Origin: Lewinellaceae bacterium
GTDB taxonomy: Bacteria; Bacteroidota; Bacteroidia; Chitinophagales; Saprospiraceae
Assembly: GCA_020636215.1 (NCBI GenBank)
Contig: JACJYG010000010.1
Coordinates: forward strand, 1 to 64,000
Reading direction: 5' to 3'
Length of the DNA stretch: 64,000 nt
The translations under genes and the position numbers were made by a program. The notes below the pieces were generated by a model. That model was given only the letters and a program-made list of their open reading frames with translations, made no database searches and was not told the origin of the DNA. Positions 41,875-50,713 of this stretch are shown here, one piece after another. The first letter of the stretch is position 1; every line of letters starts with the position of its first letter.

Positions 41875-44835
41875 TTAAATCTTGAGCACACGCCCAACAA
41901 AGAGCCTGGCGCCGTCCATTTTCTGGCATTCGATAAGGTACACCCCGGAGGGAATTGAACCCAGGCTTAGCACTACTTCCCCATTCTCCATGCTTATTTG
42001 TTGTTCCACTACAACCCGGCCATTGATGTCAATGACCCGGAATATGGCCTGCCCCCGGAAATCGCCCTGTATAAATAACTGCCCGTTGGTAGGGTTGGGG
42101 AAAACATTCCATTGAGTAGCTGTTGGGGCCTGACTGGCTACCAAACCTTCGTCGACCATGCCATTACAATTGTTGTCGAGGCTGTCCAGCACCTCCTCCG
42201 CGTCCGGATTGATGTCGGGATTGATGTCATCACAATCCATATTATTGGAAACATATCCTTTGGGTGGCGCTGTCAGGCAGGTGTCGAGAGAAATGGCGGC
42301 ATCGCCAAAAGCGTCGCCGTCGGTATCCAGGTAATAGGTGTACACCGTAATGCCGTCATCGGCTATGCCATTGCAGTCGTTGTCGATGCCATCGCACACC
42401 TCAATCATATCGGGATTGATCTCTGCCATGCCATCGTTGCAGTCCAGGTCATTGGCTACGTAACCGAGAGGTGGCTCCGCCAGGCAGGTGTCGAGAGAAA
42501 TGGCGGCATCGCCAAAAGCGTCGCCGTCGGTATCCAGGTAATAGGTGTACACCGTAATGCCGTCATCGGCTATGCCATTGCAGTCGTTGTCGATGCCATC
42601 GCACACCTCAATCATATCGGGATTGACCTCGGCCATGCCATCGTTGCAGTCCAGTCCATTGGCTACGTAACCGGCGGGCGGCGCTGTCAGGCAGGTGTCC
42701 AGGGAATTGGCAGCATCTCCGAAGGAGTCGCCGTCCGTATCCAGGTAATAGGTGTAAACTGTGATGCCATCATCAGTCAAACCATTGCAGTCGTTGTCGA
42801 TGCCATCGCAGGTTTCAATTGCATTAGGGTGAACAGCGGGGTTGTTGTCATCACAGTCTTCGAAACTGTAAAAGCCATCCATGTCCGCGTCCTGATAGAA
42901 ATAGCTTTCGGCAAAATTAAAGGCCTCCACGCCTAATATCTTGCCCAGGCGGCGCCCGGGTATGTCATCGGCCGGCGGATGAATGCCTCCCCAGATTCGG
43001 GAAAGGCTGCATTGGTCGGAAGCGTCCCGGTAGGTGGCCCATTGCAGGGTGACATCCACGCTGGGGCCCTCTTCAAAGACCAGAAATTCATTTTGCGGCG
43101 CATGAAACTCGCCCATGCCCCTGGGGAAGAAAGGGTCGCCGGTTAGTAGTGTCATCACTTCGGCCGCGGCGCGGGAAAAGGTGGAGTGCCCGGAAACATA
43201 ACCGGCAAAAGGTGGGGTGACAAAGGTTGGCCGTTGATAGGGCCACCAATTCTCCGCAAGTATCCAGCCAACCCCCGCATCATCGACGGCAGGGTTTTGT
43301 ATGAAATCCGGGCCGCGCCAGGCGAAAAGCTTGATCTTACCGACATTTACGTTGGCGAAACCAGCCAAAGGGTCGCCGGCCTGCACCAATTCCACATGGC
43401 CAGGGATCAGCGGAACGCCACCCGGGTGGTAGGAAGGCAGGTTCGGGTCCGAGCTTTGTCCCAGATCGGCCATATACCGGATAGCGGAGATGGGGCGGGT
43501 ATAATCATACCAGCCCTTAATTCCCCAGGCAGTAATAGCGACATCATGCATAGCGCCACCCAAAGTAACGTAGGCTTTGACGTCCCACTCCAGGTCGTCC
43601 AGAACCGGGCCCTGGCCGCTGAAGCGTTTTACCAACTCGGGTTGGTCATTGACATAATTCAAAATGGTGAACCAATGCCCGGGAGGGGTCTCTGAATCCG
43701 GCCCATCAGCCCAGAATTCAGCCAGTACCCGAGCGTAATCGCCCCTGGGCACCATCTGCGGCTCATATGGTTGGCCGGTATAGGGGTTTAGAGGCCATCC
43801 TGTCCCGATATCGCCGCCTTCAAAGTCATTGTAAAAATCGCGCAGCCCTTCAATGTTTTCCGGAAGGTTCGGAATATTGCCGATAGAAGCCGGGGAAATA
43901 TCCCACATGACGCCATCATTCGGGTCGAGATTTGCCGACCAGAGAGACACCAGCAGGAACCCCCATTTATATTCGTCCGATAAACCGCCGCCATCGATGA
44001 TATCCAGGTAGGGTGGGGGGCCCGGATCGTGATAGACCCAGTACAGGCCTCCATCGCGTTCGTAAATGTTCAGCTCCTCCGGTTTCAGGGAAAAAGGCGA
44101 CACTCTTCCCCATTCCGGGCTTTGGAAAGCCGGGGTAATACCCGGAATGACGTTGCCGCTCTGGTCAATAAAGACATCAAAGGTGAGCGGCTGCCAATGA
44201 TTGGGGTTTAGAATGCCCTGGCTGCCAGGAAGGTCCGGAGCCATGGGGGGGTTGATGGGCTGGTAATACTGGTTAACAAAGTTGTTTTGTTCGTTGGAGC
44301 CATCCTGCAGGCCGAACAGGGCGACACAGGTGGCGATGTAATTGCCAAGCGCAGCCGGGTTGCCGGTGGAATAGTCGCCGGAAGTGAAGGAGGGGTCGTA
44401 TCCCAGCTGGGCAAACAGATCATTGAAGACGGCCTGAGATGCGGCAGCACCCGGGGAGTTCTGAAACCGGAAAGTCAGCAAGCGGTAGGCTGCGTAACTG
44501 ATGGCCATCTCCCGGGCGGCCTGGATATCGGCGGGCACAGGCACGCCGTTGAAGGGGCAGGTGTAGCCGTCCAGGGTTTTGCCAAGCAGGAAAGTCTCTG
44601 CTTCATCATCGTAAGCGGCCCAGGCGTCGTACATGGCCATAGAGATATGAAAGAGGTTGCGGGCATGTACCGGTGGCCGGGCGAAATCTTTGCGGATGGC
44701 TTCGAGCAATGCTTCATTCCACATCCGGGCCACCGAATGCTGTTGCGCGAAGCTGAATTGTTGCAGGATCAGGAACAGGAAAAAGAATAAGGCGAACCGC
44801 CTTCCTGGCAGGAGGTGTACAATAGAATTTTTCAT
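41875..44835 (-). CDS. Secreted vanadium-dependent haloperoxidase-like protein with MopE-type repeats and T9SS domain
   Basis: A 986-residue exported protein. A signal peptide (to about 31) precedes an all-helical haloperoxidase/PAP2-type domain. The vanadate- or phosphate-binding residues are intact: Lys440, Arg447-Pro448, the SGH at 548-550, Arg613 and His619 in RIWGGIHPP. Then come four aspartate-rich MopE-like metal-binding repeats (about 648-885; ETCDGIDNDCNG, YYLDTDGDAFGDA, DCNDGMAEINPD), likely to bind calcium. The T9SS sorting domain starts at WNVFPNPTNGQ. Family members oxidise halides with peroxide or act as phosphatases; which applies is not decidable here. The MopE segment is repeated almost identically at DNA level with a period of about 180 bp (42270-42790). 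Confidence 0.92.
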   Translation of the reverse strand: MKNSIVHLLPGRRFALFFFLFLILQQFSFAQQHSVARMWNEALLEAIRKDFARPPVHARNLFHISMAMYDAWAAYDDEAETFLLGKTLDGYTCPFNGVPVPADIQAAREMAISYAAYRLLTFRFQNSPGAAASQAVFNDLFAQLGYDPSFTSGDYSTGNPAALGNYIATCVALFGLQDGSNEQNNFVNQYYQPINPPMAPDLPGSQGILNPNHWQPLTFDVFIDQSGNVIPGITPAFQSPEWGRVSPFSLKPEELNIYERDGGLYWVYHDPGPPPYLDIIDGGGLSDEYKWGFLLVSLWSANLDPNDGVMWDISPASIGNIPNLPENIEGLRDFYNDFEGGDIGTGWPLNPYTGQPYEPQMVPRGDYARVLAEFWADGPDSETPPGHWFTILNYVNDQPELVKRFSGQGPVLDDLEWDVKAYVTLGGAMHDVAITAWGIKGWYDYTRPISAIRYMADLGQSSDPNLPSYHPGGVPLIPGHVELVQAGDPLAGFANVNVGKIKLFAWRGPDFIQNPAVDDAGVGWILAENWWPYQRPTFVTPPFAGYVSGHSTFSRAAAEVMTLLTGDPFFPRGMGEFHAPQNEFLVFEEGPSVDVTLQWATYRDASDQCSLSRIWGGIHPPADDIPGRRLGKILGVEAFNFAESYFYQDADMDGFYSFEDCDDNNPAVHPNAIETCDGIDNDCNGLTDDGITVYTYYLDTDGDSFGDAANSLDTCLTAPPAGYVANGLDCNDGMAEVNPDMIEVCDGIDNDCNGIADDGITVYTYYLDTDGDAFGDAAISLDTCLAEPPLGYVANDLDCNDGMAEINPDMIEVCDGIDNDCNGIADDGITVYTYYLDTDGDAFGDAAISLDTCLTAPPKGYVSNNMDCDDINPDINPDAEEVLDSLDNNCNGMVDEGLVASQAPTATQWNVFPNPTNGQLFIQGDFRGQAIFRVIDINGRVVVEQQISMENGEVVLSLGSIPSGVYLIECQKMDGARLFVGRVLKI
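42270..42830 (-). repeat. Tandem coding repeat of about 180 bp (MopE-type units)
   Basis: Three consecutive units in the haloperoxidase-like gene share long identical stretches, for example the segment ending in the codons for CDGIDNDCNGIADDG and the TCGCCAAAAGCGTCGCC core. A fourth, more diverged unit lies at the array start. The antisense frames stay open, which produces spurious long frames. Confidence 0.85.
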
Positions 44836-44948
44836 TGGGTGTTATTTATGTAATTGAACCGGCCGTTGGGTGGCAATGAAAAGATAAATATACGAGAACA
44901 ATCCATTTAGCCCAGGCCGTCTGTTTTTTTTCCGCCCGCCCCGGAGGC

Positions 44949-46451
44949 TTATTCCGCTTTTACCATTTGCTCCATACCCTCCAGCGCTTTTTTGATATCG
45001 GCTTTTACCCGGCTGTGCTGTAGCACGGTGGGCGCTGCCGCTCTTGCGCCGCAGTCGGAGATGCCACAGCGTTCGCAGGTCGTGTGTACATCTTTGGCGG
45101 GGAAAGCCGGGTCGTTCAGGAAACGGAACAGGCGCCGGAGTTTGTCATTGACCAGTAGCCCGATAGTGACGCTGGTGCTGTCTTCAGCAGCCTTATATCC
45201 GGCCTTGGCGATGCTGATGCAGAAATAGGCGTTGGTGGTTCCCCAATATCGGGAAACCTGTGCGCCGACAATGGGCCCTTCGGTATTGTTCATACTTTGC
45301 AGTGCCTTTAGTTTGCGGATCACATTGATGGAAATCCAGCGGCGGCAGTAGTGTTCATCGAGCTGGTTGGCGTGCGGGTCGTGCAGCTGAGACAGGTGCA
45401 TTTCTTTTGTCATCTCGAACTTCTGAAGGTCCGGCCCGGTGAAGAATCGCAGGAAAAATAGGTCCTTAATATCGAAATGGCTGGGCAGGATATTGGCAAG
45501 CCGTTGAAGCAACATCTCGGAAGTGACGTTATATTTTGCCAAAAACTTCAGAAAGGCATCGTCGTCCCATCTTTCCCATTGCGCCATAGCTTCCACATCC
45601 TGCACCATCTCCCGTTCATCCATTAAGAGGGCTACGGAAAAATAGGAGGCCTGAAAGTTATGGAGCAATTTATCGAAGGAGTCCGCTTCGGTCATACGGG
45701 TTTCGTACGGGCGTTCGGCCAACTGCAGATACTGAAAGCCCAGCTCTTTGGCCAGCAGGAAATTTTCCTGAGCACTGGCCAGGCCCTGGTTCAGGAACAA
45801 TGTTTTCCGGGCCAGGGAGAAAAAAGACCGCAGCTCGTTAAGGGCAGGTTGGCAGGCCAGGTAGTCCCGGTCAACTACGATGCCATAGTGTTTCAATAAT
45901 AATTGCTCCAACTGCTCCGTAGGCGCCGGCAGGTGCTGCGGAAGCCCATTCTTTTCCTTGAAGCGGAGCACTGCCTGCTCAATGTGCTCAAAATAGTTGT
46001 CGTGAAGATCCTGATAAGAGCGCAGCGCTGCCTTGTAAAAGTCTTCTCCCTGAAGGTGGTAATTGCGGATAATCTTGATCACCGTGCTGATAAAGGCATT
46101 GACCTTATCGGGGGTGTCCGATAGTAGTTCCACAAGTTTAGGGGGGTTGATGCCGAATAGCTCAAGGGGGAATATTTTCAGGAAATCGGATTGCAGCAAA
46201 CTGATGACTGGCCGAAGCCGCTTGTCGGCATCGAGTGAAACCAGGGAATGGTAATCGGTCTCCAACGCTTTTGCCAGGATGATAATCTTATCTGCCTTGG
46301 GGTATTTCTTGCCTTTTTCAATATTATGCAGGTAGGATATGGCCAGGCCTGTTCGGTCCGACAACTGTTGAAAAGACAGGTTTTGGTCCCGTCGAAGTTG
46401 ATGGATCTTTAACCCGAAAATCAGTTTGACGGTGTCGATTTCTTTTAGCAT
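44949..46451 (-). CDS. RamB/PrpR/ScfR-like XRE-family metabolic regulator
   Basis: A 500-residue regulator. An N-terminal XRE helix-turn-helix (about 10-65; LSFQQLSDRTGLAISYLHNI) is followed by a degenerate ImmA/IrrE-type domain in which the HExxH zinc motif is replaced by AKELGF, so it is probably not a protease. A C-terminal DUF2083-type domain holds the cysteine cluster Cys459-x2-Cys462-x4-Cys467 (CERCGISDCGARAAAP), like the CxxC-x4-C site of mycobacterial PrpR. Relatives sense acyl-CoA and control acetate, propionate or glyoxylate metabolism. It is divergent from pckA (232 bp between starts), with TTGCAA-core palindromes between, suggesting control of gluconeogenesis and of itself. Confidence 0.88.
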   Translation of the reverse strand: MLKEIDTVKLIFGLKIHQLRRDQNLSFQQLSDRTGLAISYLHNIEKGKKYPKADKIIILAKALETDYHSLVSLDADKRLRPVISLLQSDFLKIFPLELFGINPPKLVELLSDTPDKVNAFISTVIKIIRNYHLQGEDFYKAALRSYQDLHDNYFEHIEQAVLRFKEKNGLPQHLPAPTEQLEQLLLKHYGIVVDRDYLACQPALNELRSFFSLARKTLFLNQGLASAQENFLLAKELGFQYLQLAERPYETRMTEADSFDKLLHNFQASYFSVALLMDEREMVQDVEAMAQWERWDDDAFLKFLAKYNVTSEMLLQRLANILPSHFDIKDLFFLRFFTGPDLQKFEMTKEMHLSQLHDPHANQLDEHYCRRWISINVIRKLKALQSMNNTEGPIVGAQVSRYWGTTNAYFCISIAKAGYKAAEDSTSVTIGLLVNDKLRRLFRFLNDPAFPAKDVHTTCERCGISDCGARAAAPTVLQHSRVKADIKKALEGMEQMVKAE

Positions 46452-46468
46452 TTGGCTAAATTAACAGA

Positions 46469-46532
46469 TTTTGCAAAAAAAACCAGTTAGAGAAATTTTC
46501 TCTGTGAGAGAAAAATGTTTATTATTGCAAAT
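46469..46532. promoter_or_regulatory. Candidate operators between the RamB-like gene and pckA
   Basis: TTTTGCAAAA (46469-46478) and ATTGCAAAT (46524-46532) are TTGCAA-core palindromes. Between them AGAGAAATTTTCTCT (46489-46503) is a 15-bp palindrome with an extra AGAGAAA half-site at 46507-46513. Actinobacterial RamB/PrpR sites, as I recall them, contain TTTGCAAA. The interval is strikingly AT-rich. Confidence 0.55.
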
Positions 46533-46579
46533 GAATCTGATGATTATTCGAATTTAGTTATTGAAATATTAACCCATCA

Positions 46580-46630
46580 CATGGCGCGTAGCGAACCGGC
46601 CCATCGAAGCTTACGCGCCATGGCTTTTTT
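46580..46630 (+). promoter_or_regulatory. Terminator-like hairpin in the pckA leader (possible attenuator)
   Basis: CATGGCGCGTA (46580-46590) pairs perfectly with TACGCGCCATG (46612-46622) and is followed by GCTTTTTT (46623-46630). The stem can extend by GC/GC with one bulge. It lies 54 nt before the pckA ATG, and no gene needing a terminator precedes it on this strand. Confidence 0.6.
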
Positions 46631-46683
46631 GGGGAAAGACGACAGGATGATTAGGCCCTTGATCCATAAAACCAATTCTGACC

Positions 46684-48303
46684 ATGAAACACTCTGAAAA
46701 TCAATCCCCTAAAGCTTCCCTGAGACAGCTTGGCCTTCACAACGTCAAAAAGGCCTATTGGAACCTCGGCCCCGAAGCCCTGATCGAAGAAACCATCCGG
46801 CGTGGCCAGGGCGTACTGGCCGATTCCGGTGCTATTGCTGTGGAGACCGGCGAATTTACCGGGCGCTCTCCGCTGGACCGCTTCATCGTCCGGGACAACA
46901 TAACTGAAAGTACTGTGGACTGGGGATCGGTTAACCTGCCGATTGATAGGCAGCCCTTCGAACAACTTCGGATGAAAGTCACACAATACCTGAGAGATAA
47001 AGATATTTTCATCCGCGATGCCTATGTCTGCGCCGAAAAAGGCTACCGATTGAACCTGCGGCTGGTTAGTGAGCATCCATGGAGTAACCACTTCGCCTAT
47101 AATATGTTCTTGCGCCCCCTGGCGGAAGAACTGATAGATTTTGAACCCGAGTGGAGTATCCTCTGCGCTCCGGGATTCTACGCCGAGCCTAAAGTGGACG
47201 GCACCAGGCAACATAATTTTGCCATCATCAACTTCTCTGAAAAGCTGATCCTCATCGGCGGTACTGGTTATACCGGCGAGATTAAAAAAGGCATTTTTTC
47301 CGTGCTTAATTACGTCTTGCCCCAGGAACAGGGCGTATTGCCGATGCATTGCTCTGCCAATATCGGCCCCGGGGGTGATACAGCGATATTCTTCGGCTTG
47401 TCAGGCACCGGTAAAACTACTCTTTCCGCCGACCCGGAGCGCGCCCTCATCGGCGATGACGAGCATGGCTGGTCTGACAATGGGGTTTTTAATTTTGAAG
47501 GCGGCTGTTACGCCAAAACCATCGGCCTGAGCGAAGAAAAGGAACCGCAGATATTCCGTGCTATCAAACACGGCGCTATTCTGGAGAATATTCAATTTGT
47601 GGAAGGGACGCGCCGGCCAAATTTTGATAGCGACGCCATTACCGAAAATACCCGGGTTTCTTATCCTATTTACCATATCTATAATGCGTTGGAGCCTTCC
47701 GTTGGAGGCCATCCTAAAAATATCTTTTTCCTCACCTGTGATGCATTCGGGGTATTGCCTCCCATTAGCAAGCTGACGCCAGAACAGGCGATGTATTACT
47801 TCATCTCCGGGTATACCGCTAAGGTAGCAGGTACGGAAGCCGGCGTTACCGAGCCGCAGGCAGCCTTCTCCGCTTGCTTCGGAGCTCCGTTCATGCCTTT
47901 ACACCCCACGGCCTACGCCGAAATGTTGGGCCGGAAAATGCAGGAGCACCAATCTAACGTTTGGCTGGTCAATACCGGCTGGACAGGCGGAGAATATGGG
48001 GTCGGTTCTCGAATAAAACTGGGATACACCCGGGCCATGATCTCGGCTGCCCTGAATGGCGAACTGGAAAGGGTGGCCTATGATACACATGATATCTTCG
48101 GCCTGCAAATGCCCGAAAGCTGCCCTGGCGTTCCGGCTCAGATACTCAACCCCCGCCAAACCTGGAAGGATAAATCCGCTTATGAAGCCAAAGCTAATGA
48201 CCTGGCGCTGCGCTTCGTCAAAAACTTTAAAAAATTTGAGGATAAGGCAGGAGCAGGCCTCTGCAAGGCTGCGCCCCGGGTTCTGGAAAATGTTAAATCT
48301 TAA
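46684..48303 (+). CDS. pckA: Phosphoenolpyruvate carboxykinase (ATP)
   Basis: Converts oxaloacetate and ATP to phosphoenolpyruvate, the entry step of gluconeogenesis; cytoplasmic. The 539 residues match the ATP-dependent family. FTGRSPLDRFIV (substrate site), the PEPCK kinase-1a loop GLSGTGKTTLS (about 240-250), the metal-binding IGDDEHGWSD and FEGGCYAK, and the C-terminal TRAMISAALNGEL are all present. It follows a leader hairpin with a T-run and is divergent from a RamB-like regulator. Confidence 0.98.
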   Translation: MKHSENQSPKASLRQLGLHNVKKAYWNLGPEALIEETIRRGQGVLADSGAIAVETGEFTGRSPLDRFIVRDNITESTVDWGSVNLPIDRQPFEQLRMKVTQYLRDKDIFIRDAYVCAEKGYRLNLRLVSEHPWSNHFAYNMFLRPLAEELIDFEPEWSILCAPGFYAEPKVDGTRQHNFAIINFSEKLILIGGTGYTGEIKKGIFSVLNYVLPQEQGVLPMHCSANIGPGGDTAIFFGLSGTGKTTLSADPERALIGDDEHGWSDNGVFNFEGGCYAKTIGLSEEKEPQIFRAIKHGAILENIQFVEGTRRPNFDSDAITENTRVSYPIYHIYNALEPSVGGHPKNIFFLTCDAFGVLPPISKLTPEQAMYYFISGYTAKVAGTEAGVTEPQAAFSACFGAPFMPLHPTAYAEMLGRKMQEHQSNVWLVNTGWTGGEYGVGSRIKLGYTRAMISAALNGELERVAYDTHDIFGLQMPESCPGVPAQILNPRQTWKDKSAYEAKANDLALRFVKNFKKFEDKAGAGLCKAAPRVLENVKS

Positions 48304-48354
48304 GCTCTCAGAAGTACTTAATCAACAGCATCGGCCCGCCCTAAGGCGTAGCAT

Positions 48355-48380
48355 CTTTTTGGGACGCCTGGCCCAAAAAG
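48355..48380. terminator. Hairpin between convergent pckA and tex
   Basis: CTTTTTGGG (48355-48363) pairs with CCCAAAAAG (48372-48380) over an 8-nt loop, 52 bp after the pckA stop. The AT-rich stem base supplies T-rich ends on both strands, so it may work in both directions. Confidence 0.5.
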
Positions 48381-48447
48381 AGAATCCATAGGATCAATAC
48401 GAAAATTCGGGATGACTCCTGAATTTATTTTAATTATACCTTGCCCA

Positions 48448-50571
48448 CTAGGCTTCCTTCATCGATAACTGCACCCGGCCCCGTTTGATATCCACTTCCA
48501 GCACTTTAACCATTACTTCCTGATTGAGGCTCACTACATCAGCCGGATTTTTGACGAAACGGTTCGCCAGATGGGAAATGTGCACCAACCCGTTTTCTTT
48601 GATGCCGATGTCTACAAAAGCACCGAAGTTGGTTACATTGGTAACAATGCCCGGGACTACCATACCAATGTGCAGGTCTTCAATGGATTTGATGTTGGCG
48701 AATTCGAAGGCGCGGGCTTCGCCCCGGGGGTCAAGGCCGGGCTTTTCCAGCTCTTTTAGAATATCGGTTAGGGTCGGCAGGCCGACGGTGTCGGTAATAT
48801 AACGGCGCAGGTCGATTTGTTTGCGCAGGTCCGCCCGTTGGATGAGGTCCTCCGTGGAACAGCCCAGGTCACGGGCCATTTTTTCTACGATGTGGTAGCT
48901 CTCCGGGTGTACGGCGGTATTGTCCAATGGGTGCTCTCCTTCCCGGATGCGAAGGAATCCGGCGCATTGCTCGAAGGCTTTTTCACCCATGCGCGGTACG
49001 TTCATGAGTTGACGGCGCGAGTGGAAAGCGCCCTTTTCAGCCCGAAAATTTACAATGTTTTGCGCCAGTGCCGGCCCCAGGCCAGATACGTAGGTCAACA
49101 GGTGTTTACTGGCCGTGTTGACGTTAATACCCACCGAGTTGACGCAACTTTCCACGACCTGATCGAGGCTTTCCTTCAGCCGCGGCTGGTTGACATCGTG
49201 CTGGTATTGTCCCACGCCAATAGATTTGGGGTCGATCTTCACCAGTTCCGCCAGCGGGTCCATCAGGCGGCGGCCGATGGAAACGGCGCCCCGGACCGTG
49301 ACGTCTTCGTCCGGGAATTCTTCTCGAGCTACCTCCGATGCAGAGTAGATGGACGCGCCCGCTTCATTGACGCTGAAGACCTGTACTGGGCTGCCGAATT
49401 TGAGGCGGCGACAGAAGTCGATGGTCTCCCGCCCGGCGGTGCCGTTACCCACGGCGATAGCTTCAATGTGAAACTGTTCTACCAGATGTTCCAGGGTTTT
49501 GCTGGCGTTGTATTCATCCGATTTTGGAGGGTGGGGATAAATGGCGGTGTTGCGGAGCAATTGGCCGCTTTCGTCCAGCACCACCACTTTACAACCGGTA
49601 CGGTAGCCAGGGTCGATGCCCAGGACCCGCTTCTGGCCCAGTGGCGCACCCAGCAGCAGTTGCCTTAGGTTGGTAGCAAAAACGGCGATAGCTTCCTCAT
49701 CAGCTTTTTCCTTGGAGATATTGCGGAATTCGGTTTCGATGCTGGGTTCCAGCAACCGGTCATAGCTATCGTGCAAGGCTTCCTTCACCTGCTGAGCGGC
49801 CGGGCCGGCGCCGCGCAAATAAACTTTCTCCAGTTGAAAAAGCGTCTCCTCTTTATCCGGCGTGATGCTCACGCGCAGGAAACCTTCTTCTTCACCGCGC
49901 CGCATGGCCAAAAGCCGGTGGGAGGGGCATTTTTTCAGCGGCTCTTCGTAGTCGAAATAATCGCGGTATTTGGCGCCCTCTTCCTCTTTGCCACGCGCTA
50001 CTTTGGAGCGGATGACCGCATCCTTCCGGAATGCATAGCGAAGCTTGTTGCGGGCTTTTTCGTCCTCGTTGATCCACTCGGCAATGATGTCGCGGGCGCC
50101 CTGCAGGGCATCATCTATGGTGGGGACTTCATTGGTGATAAAACTGCCCGCCAGCCGCTCCAGGGCGTTGTTCTCTTGCCGGAAAATGACCTCCGCCAGT
50201 GGTTCCAGCCCTTTCTCGCGGGCGACGGAAGCCCGTGTCTTTCGTTTGCGCTTGTAGGGCAGGTAGAGGTCTTCCAGTTCGGTGGAGTCAAAAGTATCCG
50301 CGATGCGCCGGCGAAGGCTGTCGGTGAGTTTGCCTTGTTCTTCGATGGAAGCCAGGATGGACTCCCTGCGTTTTTCCAGCTCTTCCAGTTTTTTATTTTC
50401 GCGCTGAATGTCAGCGATTTGCACCTCGTCCAGCGAACCCGTAGCCTCTTTGCGGTAGCGGGCAATAAAGGGAATAGTGGCGCCTTCGCCCAGCAGTTTC
50501 AGGGTGCTTTCCGCTTTTCTGACGGGTACGTTGGCCCGTTCTGCGATTAATTTGATGTGTGTGTCATTCAT
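48448..50571 (-). CDS. tex: Tex-family transcription accessory / RNA-binding protein
   Basis: A 707-residue cytoplasmic protein. The N-terminal Tex region (LLGEGATIPFIARYRKEATG) is followed by the LPYKRKRKTRASVAREKGLEPLA segment (split), a YqgF-like RNase H fold (RVLGIDPGYRTGCKVVVLDE), helix-hairpin-helix motifs (YVSGLGPALAQNIVNFR, NVPRMGEKAFEQCAGFLRI) and a C-terminal S1 domain (GMVVPGIVTNVTNFGAFVDIG). Tex acts in transcription and RNA turnover in other bacteria. A TACTTTTG -7-like element lies on the minus strand at 50598-50605. Confidence 0.95.
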   Translation of the reverse strand: MNDTHIKLIAERANVPVRKAESTLKLLGEGATIPFIARYRKEATGSLDEVQIADIQRENKKLEELEKRRESILASIEEQGKLTDSLRRRIADTFDSTELEDLYLPYKRKRKTRASVAREKGLEPLAEVIFRQENNALERLAGSFITNEVPTIDDALQGARDIIAEWINEDEKARNKLRYAFRKDAVIRSKVARGKEEEGAKYRDYFDYEEPLKKCPSHRLLAMRRGEEEGFLRVSITPDKEETLFQLEKVYLRGAGPAAQQVKEALHDSYDRLLEPSIETEFRNISKEKADEEAIAVFATNLRQLLLGAPLGQKRVLGIDPGYRTGCKVVVLDESGQLLRNTAIYPHPPKSDEYNASKTLEHLVEQFHIEAIAVGNGTAGRETIDFCRRLKFGSPVQVFSVNEAGASIYSASEVAREEFPDEDVTVRGAVSIGRRLMDPLAELVKIDPKSIGVGQYQHDVNQPRLKESLDQVVESCVNSVGINVNTASKHLLTYVSGLGPALAQNIVNFRAEKGAFHSRRQLMNVPRMGEKAFEQCAGFLRIREGEHPLDNTAVHPESYHIVEKMARDLGCSTEDLIQRADLRKQIDLRRYITDTVGLPTLTDILKELEKPGLDPRGEARAFEFANIKSIEDLHIGMVVPGIVTNVTNFGAFVDIGIKENGLVHISHLANRFVKNPADVVSLNQEVMVKVLEVDIKRGRVQLSMKEA

Positions 50572-50713
50572 TGATAGCCTCCATTTTGGGAAGGGTACAA
50601 AAGTAAAAAACCCATCGCATTAATGTGCAGCGGGAGACAAATGGAAAATTTTGAACAATTAACCCATCTCTGTCCTTTACATTCGCAAATTATTACATAA
50701 TCAAATTTTGGAC

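Noticed and set aside
42112..42936. 274-residue plus-strand frame opposite the MopE-type repeats
   Set aside because: Repeat-driven antisense frame; the sense strand carries the enzyme, the repeats and a T9SS domain in one frame.
46515..46697. 60-residue plus-strand frame upstream of pckA
   Set aside because: It spans the leader hairpin and overlaps the pckA start out of frame; composition looks non-coding.
48817..50550. Two plus-strand frames of 283 and 259 residues opposite tex
   Set aside because: Antisense to a well-conserved Tex protein; no domain or start signal.
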